NCBI RefSeq assembly: GCF_000422425.1
Contig: NZ_KE383830.1
Coordinates: forward strand, 46,460-110,459
DNA from: Oceanospirillum beijerinckii DSM 7166
Lineage (GTDB): Bacteria; Pseudomonadota; Gammaproteobacteria; Pseudomonadales; Halomonadaceae
DNA: 64,000 nt
Reading direction: 5' to 3'
Shown here piece after piece: positions 8,579 through 18,232 of this stretch. Made by a program: the position numbers and the translations under genes. The notes beneath the pieces are model-generated. The model was given only the letters and a program-made list of their open reading frames with translations. It did not search any database and had not been told where the DNA came from. The first letter of the stretch is position 1, and each line of letters opens with the position of its first letter.

Positions 8579-10490
8579 TTGAACGCCAGATCTCCTGTAA
8601 ATACGGATAAAAGATTATTTGTCTCGGGTAATGAGGCTATTTCACTCGCTGCCAGGGATGCTAATGTAAAAGTTGCTTCAGCTTACCCAGGTACTCCTTC
8701 GACAGAAATTCTGGAATATATATCGCAATATAGTGATATTTATTCAGAGTGGTCGATTAACGAAAAAGTATCACTTGAGGTGGCTATTGGTGCTTCGCTG
8801 GCAGGCAGCCGTGCCCTGTGTGCCATGAAGCATGTAGGCCTGAATGTAGCGTCGGATGCGCTGATGACGCAAACCCTGATTGGTGCTATTGGCGGTCTGG
8901 TGATTGTGGTGGCTGATGATGTGGGTTTGTCGTCGTCTCAGAATGAGCAGGATTCCCGTTACTGGGGGCGTTTTGCCCATGTACCTGTGCTGGAGCCGAG
9001 CGATACTCAGGAAGCTTACGCATTCACCCGCCTGGCGTTTGATCTGTCTGAGCAATATCAGGTACCGGTGCTTGTGCGCGTTACCACCCGTATCTGTCAT
9101 GTAAAAGGTACTCTGGAGCTGAAAGAGCCGACCACCGCTGAACCGAAACAGGGTTTTGTTAAAGATCCAACCCGCTTGGTGATGGTGCCGGGTAATGCTA
9201 AGCACCGCATTCCTATGATGCTGGAGCGGGATGGTATCTTGACCGAGGCTGCTGAACAGTCTGAGTTGAACTGGGTGGAAGAAGGCGAATGCAGCGATCT
9301 GGGCTTCGTCGTTTCAGGTGTCGCCTATCAACATGTTAAAGAAGCTTATCCCGATGCGCCTGTGCTGAAACTGGGCTTCAGCTACCCGGTGGCTGTAGAA
9401 AAAATACGAGCATCTAGTCAAACCGTTGAACGTCTGATTCTGGTGGAAGAGGTTGAGCCTCTGCTGGAGAAAGAGTTAAAAGCGGAAGGCATCGCCCTGG
9501 AGGGTAAGTCTATTCTGCCGAAACAGGGTGAACTGACACCGGGTGTACTGAAAAAAGCCATCGAGGGTGAGCAGGAGCAGAGCGGCGAGGCCAAGCCTGA
9601 GCTGATTGCAGCGGCCCAGGAGGTATTCCCGCGTCCGCCCACCATGTGTGTCGCCTGTCCGCATCTGGGGGGTTTACTACACACTGTCTAAAGTGAGAAA
9701 TACCTATATCTCCGGTGATATCGGTTGTTACACCCTGGGTGCCGGTCATCCATGGAATGCGCTGGATACCTGTATCAGTATGGGGGCTTCTATGGGGGTG
9801 GCGTTGGGTCTGGATAAAGGTCGTCAGCCGGAAGATGCCAATAAAAAGGTAGTCGCTGTGATTGGTGATTCCACCTTCCTGCATATGGGCATGCAAGGTC
9901 TACTGGATCTGACCTATAACAAAGGTAATGCCACCATCCTGCTGCTGGATAACCGTGCGGTGGGTATGACCGGAGGTCAGAATGCACCTTCCAGCGGTAT
10001 CAATCTACAGGGAGAGCAAACTGCTCAGGTGAACTTCCCGCAACTGGTTGAAGCCTTGGGCGTGAAAAAAGAGCGTATTCATACTCTTGATCCTTACGAG
10101 CTGCCAACCCTGTTTAAAGCGCTGCGTGATGAAACCAAGGTTGATGATGTCTCTGTGATTATCACTAATCAGCCCTGTGTACTGACCGAGCGCTATAAAG
10201 CGATGCAGCCGCTGACCGTTGAAGAGAAGGATTGTACCGGTTGTGGTAACTGTCTGGATGTGGGCTGTCCGGCCATTCTGGTGACCCGCCGTGAGACTGT
10301 GGTTAAACCGAACGGTAAAGAGAAGGAGCTGGCTTTCTGTGATATCGATACCAGTGCCTGTACCGGTTGTAATCTGTGTGTAAATACCTGTGCGCCGAAT
10401 GCCATTGTGCCTGCAGGCCCTGTGGTGGGTAACGGTTACGAGGCTCCTGAGGGGCTGGCAGTGGAAAATCTGGCTGTGGAGGTGAAGTAA
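8579..10490 (+). pseudogene. iorA: Indolepyruvate ferredoxin oxidoreductase alpha subunit, broken by a +1 frameshift
   Basis: IorA oxidatively decarboxylates arylpyruvates to aryl-acyl-CoA with ferredoxin, using thiamine diphosphate and Fe-S clusters. The 5' part (8579-9672) holds the pyrimidine-binding domain (SAYPGTPSTEILEYI, SLEVAIGASLAGSRALCAMKHVGLN) and ends at the conserved PPTMCVACPHLG. The next conserved segment, VYYTLSK...SGDIGCYTLG, continues in another frame, giving a false stop at 9691. The switch is at a run of six G (9667-9672); five would restore H-L-G-V-Y-Y. The 3' part holds the TPP domain (GDSTFLHMGMQGL) and two 4Fe-4S motifs (CTGCGNCLDVGCP, CTGCNLCVNTCAP). Restored, the protein is about 636 residues, normal for IorA. 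The start is TTG 8579, with GAGGA 8 nt upstream. A sequencing error is as likely as a real mutation. iorB overlaps by one base. Confidence 0.88.
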
Positions 10491-11089
10491 TGGGTGCGCA
10501 AGGTATTACCAACATATTAGTGGCCGGTATCGGTGGCCAGGGCGTGATGACGGCGGCTGAGATTTTGGCCGAGTCCGCCCTATTCATGGGTATGGATGTG
10601 AAAAAAACTGAAGTAGCGGGCATGGCTCAGCGCGGAGGCGTTGTGACCTCTCATGTGCGTTTTGGTCCCCGTGTGCATTCACCGTCTATTGCAGAGGGAG
10701 AAGCCGATGTGCTGGTGGCGTTTGAGCCTGCCGAGGCTTTGCGCTGGATCAATCATCTGAAAGGCAGTGGCGTGGCTATGGTGAATACCTATCGCCAGTC
10801 GCCGCCAGTGGTAAGTTCTGGCCTGTTTCAATATCCCGAAGATCCTATTGCCGATATTCAGGATAAGCGCGAGGTACACGCCTTTGATGCCGGTAATATC
10901 GCTATCAAACTAGGTGATCGCCGTTTGATCAATACCATTATGCTAGGTGCGATCTCTGAGCAGTTGCCCTTTGATACGGATGTGCTGGAGCAGAGTGTGT
11001 TGAAGCGCTTTGCTCATAAGTCTGAGGCTCTGGTTGAGATGAATCGAGTGGCGTTTGCTGCGGGTAGAGAGGCCGCTCAGCGTAATTAA
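10490..11089 (+). CDS. iorB: Indolepyruvate ferredoxin oxidoreductase beta subunit
   Basis: A 199-residue gamma-type subunit of 2-oxoacid:ferredoxin oxidoreductases. The hallmark N-terminal GIGGQGVMTAAEILAE loop binds the CoA/acyl moiety, and VAGMAQRGGVVTSHVRFG is the conserved segment of this fold. It partners IorA in the arylpyruvate enzyme used in aromatic amino acid catabolism. Its ATG shares a base with the iorA stop codon (TAATG) and is preceded by GGAGGTGA, so the two are translationally coupled. A strong terminator follows. Confidence 0.92.
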   Translation: MGAQGITNILVAGIGGQGVMTAAEILAESALFMGMDVKKTEVAGMAQRGGVVTSHVRFGPRVHSPSIAEGEADVLVAFEPAEALRWINHLKGSGVAMVNTYRQSPPVVSSGLFQYPEDPIADIQDKREVHAFDAGNIAIKLGDRRLINTIMLGAISEQLPFDTDVLEQSVLKRFAHKSEALVEMNRVAFAAGREAAQRN

Positions 11090-11160
11090 AGTACTTCTGA
11101 TGAAGTGCTTTGCCTTCTCACGCAGTTTTTCGTTACTGCTATCTACTTTGTTAGAGCTTT

Positions 11161-11187
11161 GCCAGTCCGTTTGGGCTGGCTTTTTTG
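11161..11187 (+). terminator. Terminator of the iorAB operon
   Basis: GCCAGTCC (11161-11168) pairs with GGGCTGGC (11173-11180) around a GTTT loop, with one G-T wobble, followed by six T. Confidence 0.85.
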
Positions 11188-11312
11188 ATGCTAAGAATCA
11201 ATCTCATTTTTATATCAATGCTATTAACCATCCCGACTATGTTTCCTCTACAACCCTTGTTCACTCTGGGTTAGAATGCGCGGGTTTTTTCTTATCCATC
11301 TGAGGTTGTTGA

Positions 11313-12635
11313 ATGTCCGCTGAAAATCCTAAAGTCGGTTTTGTGAGTCTGGGTTGTCCAAAAGCACTGGTTGATTCGGAACGCATTCTGACCCAGCTGC
11401 GTACCGAGGGCTATGAAATTTCATCAACCTACGATGGTGCGGATCTGGTTGTTGTAAACACCTGTGGTTTTATTGATGCGGCTAAGGCTGAATCCCTGCA
11501 GGCGATTCAGGAAGCGCTGGAAGAAAATGGCAAAGTCATCGTAACCGGCTGTATGGGGGCTGACGAAAGTGAGATTCGTGAAATTCACCCTCAGGTACTG
11601 AGCGTATCCGGGCCTCAGCAGTATGAGCAGGTTGTTGGCGCGGTGCATGAATATTTGCCGCCGAAAAAAGATCATGATCCTTTTGTTGATCTGGTACCGC
11701 CACAGGGTGTTAAGCTGACACCTCGTCACTACTCTTACCTGAAGATCTCTGAAGGCTGTAACCATCGTTGTACCTTCTGCATTATTCCATCACTACGTGG
11801 TGATCTGGACAGCCGTCCTATCGGTAGTGTGATGGATGAAGCCCAGCGTCTGGTCGATGCCGGTGTTAAAGAGCTGTTAGTCGTATCTCAGGATACCAGT
11901 GCTTACGGTGTGGATCAGAAGTATAAGCTGGGCTTCTGGCAGGGCCGTCCGATGAAGACGCGCATGAAAGAGCTGTGTCAGGCACTGGGTGAGCTGGGCG
12001 TGTGGGTGCGTCTGCACTATGTCTACCCATATCCAAGTGTTGACGATGTCATCCCGCTGATGGCTGATGGTACTATTCTGCCGTATCTGGATGTACCGCT
12101 GCAGCATGCTCACCCTGAAGTGCTGAAGAAGATGAAGCGCCCGGGTGATATCGAAAAGACGCTGGAGCGCATCAAAAAATGGCGTGAGATCTGCCCTGAG
12201 ATTGTGATTCGCAGCACCTTTATTGTCGGCTTCCCAGGTGAAACCGAAGAGCATTTTGAATACCTGCTGGACTTCCTGAAAGAAGCTCGCCTGGATCGTG
12301 TGGGCTGCTTTACCTATTCTCCTGTCGAAGGTGCACCAGCTAATGAGCTGGAAGGCCAAGTACCGGAAGAGGTAAAAGAAGAGCGCCTGGCACGCTTTAT
12401 GGAAGTACAGGCGGTTATCAGTGCAGAAAAGCTCCAGGAGAAAATTGGCCAGGAGATGGATGTGCTGATCGATATCGTAGGCGAGGATGGCTCGATTGGT
12501 CGTACCAAAGGTGATGCCCCTGAAATTGATGGTGAAGTACACCTGCTGGACCAGACTGATTTCAACGAAGGTGATGTGGTGCGCGTGCGTATCGTTGATG
12601 CAGATGAGCACGATCTTTGGGGTGAAGCGATCTAA
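11313..12635 (+). CDS. rimO: Ribosomal protein S12 methylthiotransferase RimO
   Basis: A 440-residue radical-SAM methylthiotransferase that adds a methylthio group to the conserved aspartate of ribosomal protein S12. The N-terminal UPF0004 domain has cysteines in [18 protein letters not shown] and TGCMG for one 4Fe-4S cluster. The radical-SAM motif [14 protein letters not shown] (Cys149, 153, 156) binds the second, and a C-terminal TRAM domain ends at HDLWGEAI. The length is the same as in E. coli RimO. It is preceded by a TGAGG box and is a single-gene unit ending at the bidirectional hairpin downstream. Confidence 0.96.
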   Translation: MSAENPKVGFVSLGCPKALVDSERILTQLRTEGYEISSTYDGADLVVVNTCGFIDAAKAESLQAIQEALEENGKVIVTGCMGADESEIREIHPQVLSVSGPQQYEQVVGAVHEYLPPKKDHDPFVDLVPPQGVKLTPRHYSYLKISEGCNHRCTFCIIPSLRGDLDSRPIGSVMDEAQRLVDAGVKELLVVSQDTSAYGVDQKYKLGFWQGRPMKTRMKELCQALGELGVWVRLHYVYPYPSVDDVIPLMADGTILPYLDVPLQHAHPEVLKKMKRPGDIEKTLERIKKWREICPEIVIRSTFIVGFPGETEEHFEYLLDFLKEARLDRVGCFTYSPVEGAPANELEGQVPEEVKEERLARFMEVQAVISAEKLQEKIGQEMDVLIDIVGEDGSIGRTKGDAPEIDGEVHLLDQTDFNEGDVVRVRIVDADEHDLWGEAI

Positions 12636-12726
12636 TCTCTGCTTAATTTAAGGTCAGGGTTTAGTTGTACTGAATACCAATCAGAGGTGATACCTTGTTT
12701 GACCTGTTTTAGCATGATTGAAGATC

Positions 12727-12766
12727 AAAAAAGCCGGTAGATTGAGTATGGTCTACCGGCTTTTTT
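12727..12766. terminator. Bidirectional terminator between rimO and the LapG-like gene
   Basis: AAAAAAGCCGGTAGA (12727-12741) is perfectly complementary to TCTACCGGCTTTTTT (12752-12766). The A-run and T-run on either side let it serve both convergent genes. Confidence 0.88.
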
Positions 12767-12829
12767 ATAACGGAATGTTAAACTTTGAACTCAAGTTTTT
12801 GCCTTGTTTCAGGTTTTTAATGAGAGTGA

Positions 12830-13423
12830 TTAGTGGTCGTTATTTTTAACGCCGCTGGCCACTAAAGCGATACCGCGCTTTAAACGATATGGTCGAGTAT
12901 TTTCTGCTCGATAGATAATGCGCTGCCACTGACTTAGCAGATTGCGCTCAGGCAATGTCAGTTTTTTCTTATTATTGAGTAGTTGGAATTCATTGGCAGT
13001 AAAGGCCAGAATAGGTTGTAAATCGTTGCGCTCTTCTAAAGGAGTAAGCTCATCGGTAATGCTGTCCAGTAACGATTGGCTTGGATTGTGCTGCAACGCG
13101 ATATGTGCCTGCCCCGACCCCCGCTGAACAGCATAGATAAAACTGAATTCTTCAGCCCTAAACCCTTTAAAAAGTAATGTTTGGTACTTGCCTATGGCAA
13201 AGTCTTCGCAGTCGCCTTTACCGGCAGCCAGGAAGTCATCCAGTAGTAGCCAGCGGTCTACTCTTTCTTCGGTATAGCGTAAATTTTGATTAAAGAAGTG
13301 ATTGGTAAGCTGCAGTTGCGAGCTGGGGCTTTCCTTGCCTAATCTGGCAATAAATCCATCCCAGCTTTGAGCGCTGCTCAGAGCTGACCAGAGCGTGAGC
13401 AGAAAAAAGCCTATATATTTCAA
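12830..13423 (-). CDS. LapG-like periplasmic transglutaminase-fold cysteine protease
   Basis: A 197-residue bacterial transglutaminase-like cysteine proteinase (BTLCP). An N-terminal signal peptide (MKYIGFFLLTLWSALSSAQS) sends it to the periplasm. The catalytic Cys is in GKGDCEDFAIGKY, the His in SGQAHIAL and the Asp in LLDSITDE; Trp and Asp residues upstream fit the family calcium site. Pseudomonas LapG cleaves a large surface adhesin and so releases biofilm, and is normally sequestered by the c-di-GMP receptor LapD. Neither a LapD nor a LapA-like gene adjoins it here. Several c-di-GMP-related proteins are encoded elsewhere in the window. The family call is firm; the adhesin substrate is inferred. 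Confidence 0.85.
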   Translation of the reverse strand: MKYIGFFLLTLWSALSSAQSWDGFIARLGKESPSSQLQLTNHFFNQNLRYTEERVDRWLLLDDFLAAGKGDCEDFAIGKYQTLLFKGFRAEEFSFIYAVQRGSGQAHIALQHNPSQSLLDSITDELTPLEERNDLQPILAFTANEFQLLNNKKKLTLPERNLLSQWQRIIYRAENTRPYRLKRGIALVASGVKNNDH

Positions 13424-13496
13424 AGCGCTAGTCTCATTAAATAGGTATTATACATGTATCGTATAAAAGTCATAATTAATCAAGAGGATTTTTGGT

Positions 13497-14237
13497 ATGT
13501 CTGAGTTGCAGGCAATGAATCTCACATGGCTGGACTATATATCGTTTGCTTGGTTTGTGGCCTGGTGGACGGTTTATTATCTGTACTGCAAATATGCACT
13601 AAAGAGCAAAACCTGCCTGGCCCGTGTGATGCACGGCTATCGCTACGACTGGATGTCCCGGCTATTAGAGCGTGATATGCGTGTGGCTGATGCTACTATT
13701 ATGACGCATCTGGAGCGTAATGGTGCCTTCTTTGCTTCCAGTTCGTTGCTGATTCTGGCGGCTCTGTTCACTATGCTGGGGTCTGCGGAGCAGGCGATGG
13801 GTTTGCTGTCTGAGTTACCATTTGCTACGTCAGATTCGCGAACTGAGTGGGAGCTGAAAATCCTATTATTGATCGCTATCTTTGTCTATGCCTTTTTTAC
13901 TTTCTCCTGGTCGATGCGTCAGTACAATTTTTGTGCAATTTTAATTGGTGCAGCCCCTGAACCCAGGGATAAAATAGTTACAGAGGAAGATAAATCAGCT
14001 TATATCGAGCATACTGCAGATCTGATTGATCTTGCAGCTAATCAGTTTAACTTTGGCTTGAGGGCGTATTATTACGGTCTGGCGGTATTGTGTTGGTTCT
14101 GGCATCCCGTGATTTTTATGGTCGTTACTGTTTTGATCACTGCAGTACTTTATCGTCGCGAGTTCCACTCTAAAACCCTTAAAGCTTTGATAGCAGCCAA
14201 GGATGTGAATCATAAGTTTAAGGGAATAATTCGTTAG
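13497..14237 (+). CDS. DUF599 family membrane protein
   Basis: A 246-residue integral membrane protein of the DUF599 family. Four predicted membrane segments lie near residues 11-30, 76-96, 122-142 and 190-222. The family signature between the first two is present (RYDWMSRLLERDMRVADATIMTHLERNGAFFASSSLLIL). The function of DUF599 is not known. It is divergent from the LapG-like gene, with 73 bp between their start codons, and has an AAGAGGA box before its ATG. No regulatory site stands out. Confidence 0.85.
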   Translation: MSELQAMNLTWLDYISFAWFVAWWTVYYLYCKYALKSKTCLARVMHGYRYDWMSRLLERDMRVADATIMTHLERNGAFFASSSLLILAALFTMLGSAEQAMGLLSELPFATSDSRTEWELKILLLIAIFVYAFFTFSWSMRQYNFCAILIGAAPEPRDKIVTEEDKSAYIEHTADLIDLAANQFNFGLRAYYYGLAVLCWFWHPVIFMVVTVLITAVLYRREFHSKTLKALIAAKDVNHKFKGIIR

Positions 14238-14533
14238 TATTTGCTCTATTAGTTAAAGTTAACACTTTTCGAATATACCTCGAAAGTGAAGTCAGTTGGC
14301 TACTTCGAGAGCGGTATGATGTCGTAGCTGATTGCTAATCTATTGTTTTGGCAGTGTTTTTAATAAATATTTTGTTTAAAATAGTTGATAGTCGTTAGAA
14401 ATATAACAATTGAAAGTGCTATTTTTACCTTTCTCTGGGCGTTTTTACATCACTTTTCTTGATTCAGGTCATTCAAAAATTATCCCTTCAGCGCATTATG
14501 TTTGGGTTGCCCGCAACCAAAGGAACAATAACA

Positions 14534-15067
14534 ATGCTGGCGTATCAATTAGACACTTCAGAAGAAGTGCTTCTTCAGCCTGAAGACCTGATTATTTCCA
14601 AGACCGACACACGGGGGCATATTACGTATGCTAACCGGACTTTTATGCAGATTGCCGGTTATGAGGAGCACGAGTTATTGGGTAAGCCTCATAACCTGAT
14701 TCGGCACCCTGATATGCCCAGAGGCGTGTTTCGTTTTCTATGGCAGGAGCTGAAACAGGGACATGAGTTTTTTGGCTTTGTTAAAAACTATACATCCAAT
14801 GGCCAATTTTATTGGGTGTTTGCCAATATCACACCTGATCTTAACTCCAAAGGTGAAGTGAAAGGTTATTTCTCTGTGCGGCGCAGGCCAAGTCGCGAAG
14901 CCATTAGGCAGGTTTCAGAGATCTATCAAAAGATGCTGGAGATTGAACAAAGATCCTCGGGTCAGGAAGCGCCGGATCGCTCCCTGGAATTCTTGCAGCA
15001 ACTGCTACAGGGGCAGGGAGTCAGCTACGAACGCTTTGTGATGAGACTACAGGCTGCTTCAAAATGA
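14534..15067 (+). CDS. PAS-domain sensor protein, Aer-like N-terminal module
   Basis: A 177-residue soluble protein consisting of one PAS domain (about residues 18-125) and a short helical tail. The PAS core [23 protein letters not shown], then [16 protein letters not shown] and [18 protein letters not shown], is the pattern of Aer-type FAD-binding aerotaxis PAS domains. The stop codon overlaps the start of the following chemoreceptor gene (ATGA). The two products together therefore match an Aer receptor split into a cytoplasmic PAS protein and a membrane-bound signalling protein. I chose ATG 14534 (AAGGA 9 nt upstream) instead of the in-frame ATG at 14459. Cofactor binding is inferred from the family. 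Confidence 0.87.
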   Translation: MLAYQLDTSEEVLLQPEDLIISKTDTRGHITYANRTFMQIAGYEEHELLGKPHNLIRHPDMPRGVFRFLWQELKQGHEFFGFVKNYTSNGQFYWVFANITPDLNSKGEVKGYFSVRRRPSREAIRQVSEIYQKMLEIEQRSSGQEAPDRSLEFLQQLLQGQGVSYERFVMRLQAASK

Positions 15068-16419
15068 CTTCAAAACCGATCAATGCTTCATTGGCACTGG
15101 TCTGGCCCTTATGGTTGGCACTGATTCTTTCTGCTTTACTGGTGGTCAGTGCTTACCTACGACAGGCTCTCTCTTATGAGCTTTCTATCAGCGCTATATT
15201 GCTTCCTTTATTGACTTTATATGCCCGCAATCAGATTTTACCGCTCAATCGGGCGCTTAATGTTGTGGTGCAGGTTTTGGTTCAGGCCAAGTCTGGTGAA
15301 CTACATCATAGGGTTACTCAAACAAAAGATTTGAAGCAAGCATCTTCAGCTGCCTGGGCCGTGAATGAGTTTTTGGATTTTGTTGAGACTTACTTTAAGG
15401 AAGTGAAGCTCTGTTTTACCCGGGTTAATAATAATGATTTTTCCAGAGAGGCCAAAGGTATTGGCTTGCCTAGGGATTTTGTCGAATCATTAAACTCAAT
15501 CAATACCGCTATCCATGCCATTGAGCAAAATGTCGATTTTACCCAGCAAAATGCTTTGACGGGTAGAATGCATCATTTAAATATTGCTCACCTGCGCTCT
15601 GACTTGCATAACAGTGAGCAGGACTTGAGTGCTATTCAACAGGCCATTTCCGGTGTAAATGCCATTGCGGAAGAAAACAGTGCCATTGCTAAACGCAGTA
15701 GCTTAGCGATTCACGCGATGAGTCAGCAGTTGCATGAGGCTACTCAGAATATTGCTCAATTGCAGCAGCAGGCAGGAATGCTAAATGATGCCAGCGGGTC
15801 TGTTGAAGATGCGATGAGGTTGATCTCTGATATTGCGGATCAAACCAATTTATTAGCGCTTAATGCATCAGTTGAAGCAGCTCGGGCCGGTGAAGCCGGG
15901 CGAGGTTTTGCCGTAGTGGCCGATGAAGTTAAAAATCTCTCCAATAGGACTAAGGGAACTGCGGCTGAGGTGGGGCAGGTTGTTACCTTGTTAAATAAAC
16001 AGGTTAGCCAAATGCTGGCCGGTATTGAGCAAAGTGCAGATTTGAGTCAGCGGGTTTCTACGCAGTTGGATGACTTCCTGTCGCTATTCGAGGCTTTAGA
16101 GTGCAGCGCTGGTCAGACAACTAAGAAGGTGGCTGATGTACAGGTGTATTCTGATTCTGCTGCTGGGCGTATATCTCATGTAATATTTAAGCAGAGTATC
16201 TATGCTGTTTTAGAGGATGTGATTAAAGGAGAGAAGTGTGGTGCTTCCTTACCTGTTGAGTCTGATACGGCTAAATGCAGTAAATATCATGACCTTAATG
16301 AGCGTCTGAATCAGTTAGCAATGGGCTTTGTACAGCAGGAAATCGGGAGTGATGAGTTGTTAAAGGGCTTAGAAGTCGTCGAGGATAAGAGTCGCAGTTT
16401 AATGGCTGTTAATCGTTAA
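15064..16419 (+). CDS. Methyl-accepting chemotaxis protein, partner of the PAS protein
   Basis: A 451-residue chemoreceptor. Two closely spaced N-terminal membrane segments (about residues 8-28 and 34-52) leave almost no periplasmic domain, as in Aer. A HAMP-like stretch is followed by the MCP signalling domain. Its hairpin tip ([31 protein letters not shown], split here only by reading) begins near residue 259 and binds CheA/CheW. Without an extracellular sensor it must take its input from another protein, most simply the PAS protein encoded by the overlapping gene. The C-terminal 90 residues ([30 protein letters not shown] region) follow the signalling domain and resemble no module I recognise. 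Confidence 0.88.
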   Translation: MTSKPINASLALVWPLWLALILSALLVVSAYLRQALSYELSISAILLPLLTLYARNQILPLNRALNVVVQVLVQAKSGELHHRVTQTKDLKQASSAAWAVNEFLDFVETYFKEVKLCFTRVNNNDFSREAKGIGLPRDFVESLNSINTAIHAIEQNVDFTQQNALTGRMHHLNIAHLRSDLHNSEQDLSAIQQAISGVNAIAEENSAIAKRSSLAIHAMSQQLHEATQNIAQLQQQAGMLNDASGSVEDAMRLISDIADQTNLLALNASVEAARAGEAGRGFAVVADEVKNLSNRTKGTAAEVGQVVTLLNKQVSQMLAGIEQSADLSQRVSTQLDDFLSLFEALECSAGQTTKKVADVQVYSDSAAGRISHVIFKQSIYAVLEDVIKGEKCGASLPVESDTAKCSKYHDLNERLNQLAMGFVQQEIGSDELLKGLEVVEDKSRSLMAVNR

Positions 16420-16518
16420 TTCGTGCTAAAACAGCTTTCCACTCAGTTATTTGGGAGCTGGCGTGATTTATGGCTAGAGGATTTATTGTAGGGAAAACAT
16501 TACTCAAGAATTAAAAAC

Positions 16519-16541
16519 AGCGCCCTTTGCGGGCGCTTTTT
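16519..16541 (+). terminator. Terminator of the PAS-MCP operon
   Basis: AGCGCCC (16519-16525) pairs with GGGCGCT (16531-16537) around a 5-nt loop, followed by a T-run. It sits between the convergent MCP and HDOD-GGDEF genes. Confidence 0.82.
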
Positions 16542-16564
16542 GTATCCATGTCTGTTTTAGCCAG

Positions 16565-18082
16565 TCAGTTAGCTCCATAAATCATCGCTCGATCCCGACC
16601 TGCTCTTTTAGCTTGGTACATCGTTTTATCTGCCGCATCAAGTAGGCTTTCTGCACTACTGAATTTTTGTCCTTGTGATGGCGCAAACGTCGCGATGCCC
16701 ACTGATGAGCTTAGCGTAATGCGAATATTGTCAGATACTTTAAGTGGGGTTTTCTTCAGGCCGGTACGAATACGGTCTGCGATAGTTACAGCGATATCCG
16801 TCGACATTCCCGGCATAATAACAACAAACTCTTCACCGCCATAGCGGCCTACATAGCAGTGCTTACCGGAGAACTTGATCAATGCCCGGGCAAACTGGCG
16901 TAGAGCTAAGTCACCGGCTTGGTGACCATATTGATCATTCACCTGTTTAAAGTGATCAATATCCAAAAACATCACTGTGAGTGGGGTGTTGGTTCTTAGT
17001 GAGCGGGTATATGCCTTTTCAGAAATAGTTTCTACGTAAGAACGGTTAAATACACCGGTCAGTTGATCTTTTTTCAGTTGATCCTTGAGCTGTTGCTCAC
17101 TGGCTCGGACTTCAGCCATTTCTGTTTTGGCATTGGCGATCTCAGTTCTCGCATTTGCCAGTTGTTGCATTAGTTTCAGATTGCGTTCAACTAATAGGTG
17201 CTTGGCCTCTTCTATCAGCTCTGCAGGTTTAAACTGGGTCTGAATGTTGGTTTCAAAAATACTGTTAATTGAGGGGAGTTGGCTGTTAACCTGGTCCAGT
17301 ATATTTTCGATCTGTTCACTATTAAACAGCTTGCATTGGTCGCCTTCATGAAGCAGTTTGCCCATCTGAGCCTGAGTATCGTCAAGTACCCAGAGCTCTG
17401 CATATTTGCTGGCAAAAACAATGCTTTTCTGTTCAGGTGCGCTATTTTTATTGCACGTTTCATGACTGTTTTTGATCAAGTCGACGTAAAAGTCAGGCAT
17501 TCCCCAAAAGGATAACAGCCACGCACCTACCTCGACATGAGTAGAACGAAACTCCGCCTTCTCAAAACGGTATAGTTCTTCATGGTTGCGTGCACCATGG
17601 TAGATCACGCCATAGCGTTCAGACTCGATCTCATTCATTGCCAGCATGCCTACATCCTGGATCAAGCCTGCCAGGAAGAAGCGCTCAGGTTTGTCTAATT
17701 TCAAGTGGTGGGCAATAGCGCGTGCAACTGCAGCAGAGATCAGGCAGCGTTTCCAGAAGCTCTCATGGTCCATGCTGTTCATATTGCAGTCATGGATCGC
17801 TTTTGCAAACGAGAAACTTAGGGCTAGTGTCATTGTCATATCCAGGCCCATACGTGTGATGGCATCCTGAATCGTTAATATGGGGGTACGCGGAAAGTTT
17901 GCTGCGGAGTTGGCCAGAGCGACAATTTTGGAGGCAAGGGCTGGATCTTTTTCCAGAATATTGGCAATTGTCTTTGAGTCACTGTCATCGCGTTTGGCAT
18001 GCTCAATGACTTGCATGGCAACAATTGGCAGAGACGGGAGCGTCTGGCAATTCTCAAGCTTTTCAAGTAACGCCGGATCCAT
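16565..18082 (-). CDS. HDOD-GGDEF protein, probable diguanylate cyclase
   Basis: A 505-residue cytoplasmic protein. The N-terminal HDOD domain (about residues 8-210: LPSLPIVAMQVIEHAKRDD, ILEKDPALASKIVALANSA, LAGLIQDVGMLAMNEI) is followed by a coiled-coil linker (residues 280-330). The C-terminal GGDEF domain starts with GVFNRSYVE and has the active-site loop RYGGEEF (415-419) and FLDIDHFKQVND, both as in active cyclases making c-di-GMP. The RxxD inhibitory site that usually lies five residues before GGEEF is absent (the residues there read SGKHCYV), so product inhibition by that route is not expected. HDOD domains bind unknown signals. The gene stands alone and converges on the MCP gene. Confidence 0.92.
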   Translation of the reverse strand: MDPALLEKLENCQTLPSLPIVAMQVIEHAKRDDSDSKTIANILEKDPALASKIVALANSAANFPRTPILTIQDAITRMGLDMTMTLALSFSFAKAIHDCNMNSMDHESFWKRCLISAAVARAIAHHLKLDKPERFFLAGLIQDVGMLAMNEIESERYGVIYHGARNHEELYRFEKAEFRSTHVEVGAWLLSFWGMPDFYVDLIKNSHETCNKNSAPEQKSIVFASKYAELWVLDDTQAQMGKLLHEGDQCKLFNSEQIENILDQVNSQLPSINSIFETNIQTQFKPAELIEEAKHLLVERNLKLMQQLANARTEIANAKTEMAEVRASEQQLKDQLKKDQLTGVFNRSYVETISEKAYTRSLRTNTPLTVMFLDIDHFKQVNDQYGHQAGDLALRQFARALIKFSGKHCYVGRYGGEEFVVIMPGMSTDIAVTIADRIRTGLKKTPLKVSDNIRITLSSSVGIATFAPSQGQKFSSAESLLDAADKTMYQAKRAGRDRAMIYGAN

Positions 18083-18173
18083 TCATTACTCCCGTGGATA
18101 TAAATAAAGGCAGCGATCTCAGTATTCAGTTTATTAGTATCCTATAGGATATGAGCTTGGCGGCATGAACACA

Positions 18174-18204
18174 ACAAAAAAAGAGGATATTGGCATCCTC
18201 TTTT
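18174..18204 (-). terminator. Terminator of the deacetylase-like gene
   Basis: AAAAGAGGAT (18179-18188) pairs with ATCCTCTTTT (18195-18204) around a 6-nt loop. Read on the minus strand it is followed by seven T. It separates the deacetylase-like gene from the HDOD-GGDEF gene. Confidence 0.82.
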
Positions 18205-18232
18205 CTTTTTCTAATCATTACGTTACAAGGAA

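Noticed and set aside
14240-14533. Search for a FliA promoter ahead of the PAS–MCP pair (TAAAGTTA near 14250)
   Set aside because: The -10 part lacks a CCGA core; spacing does not fit.
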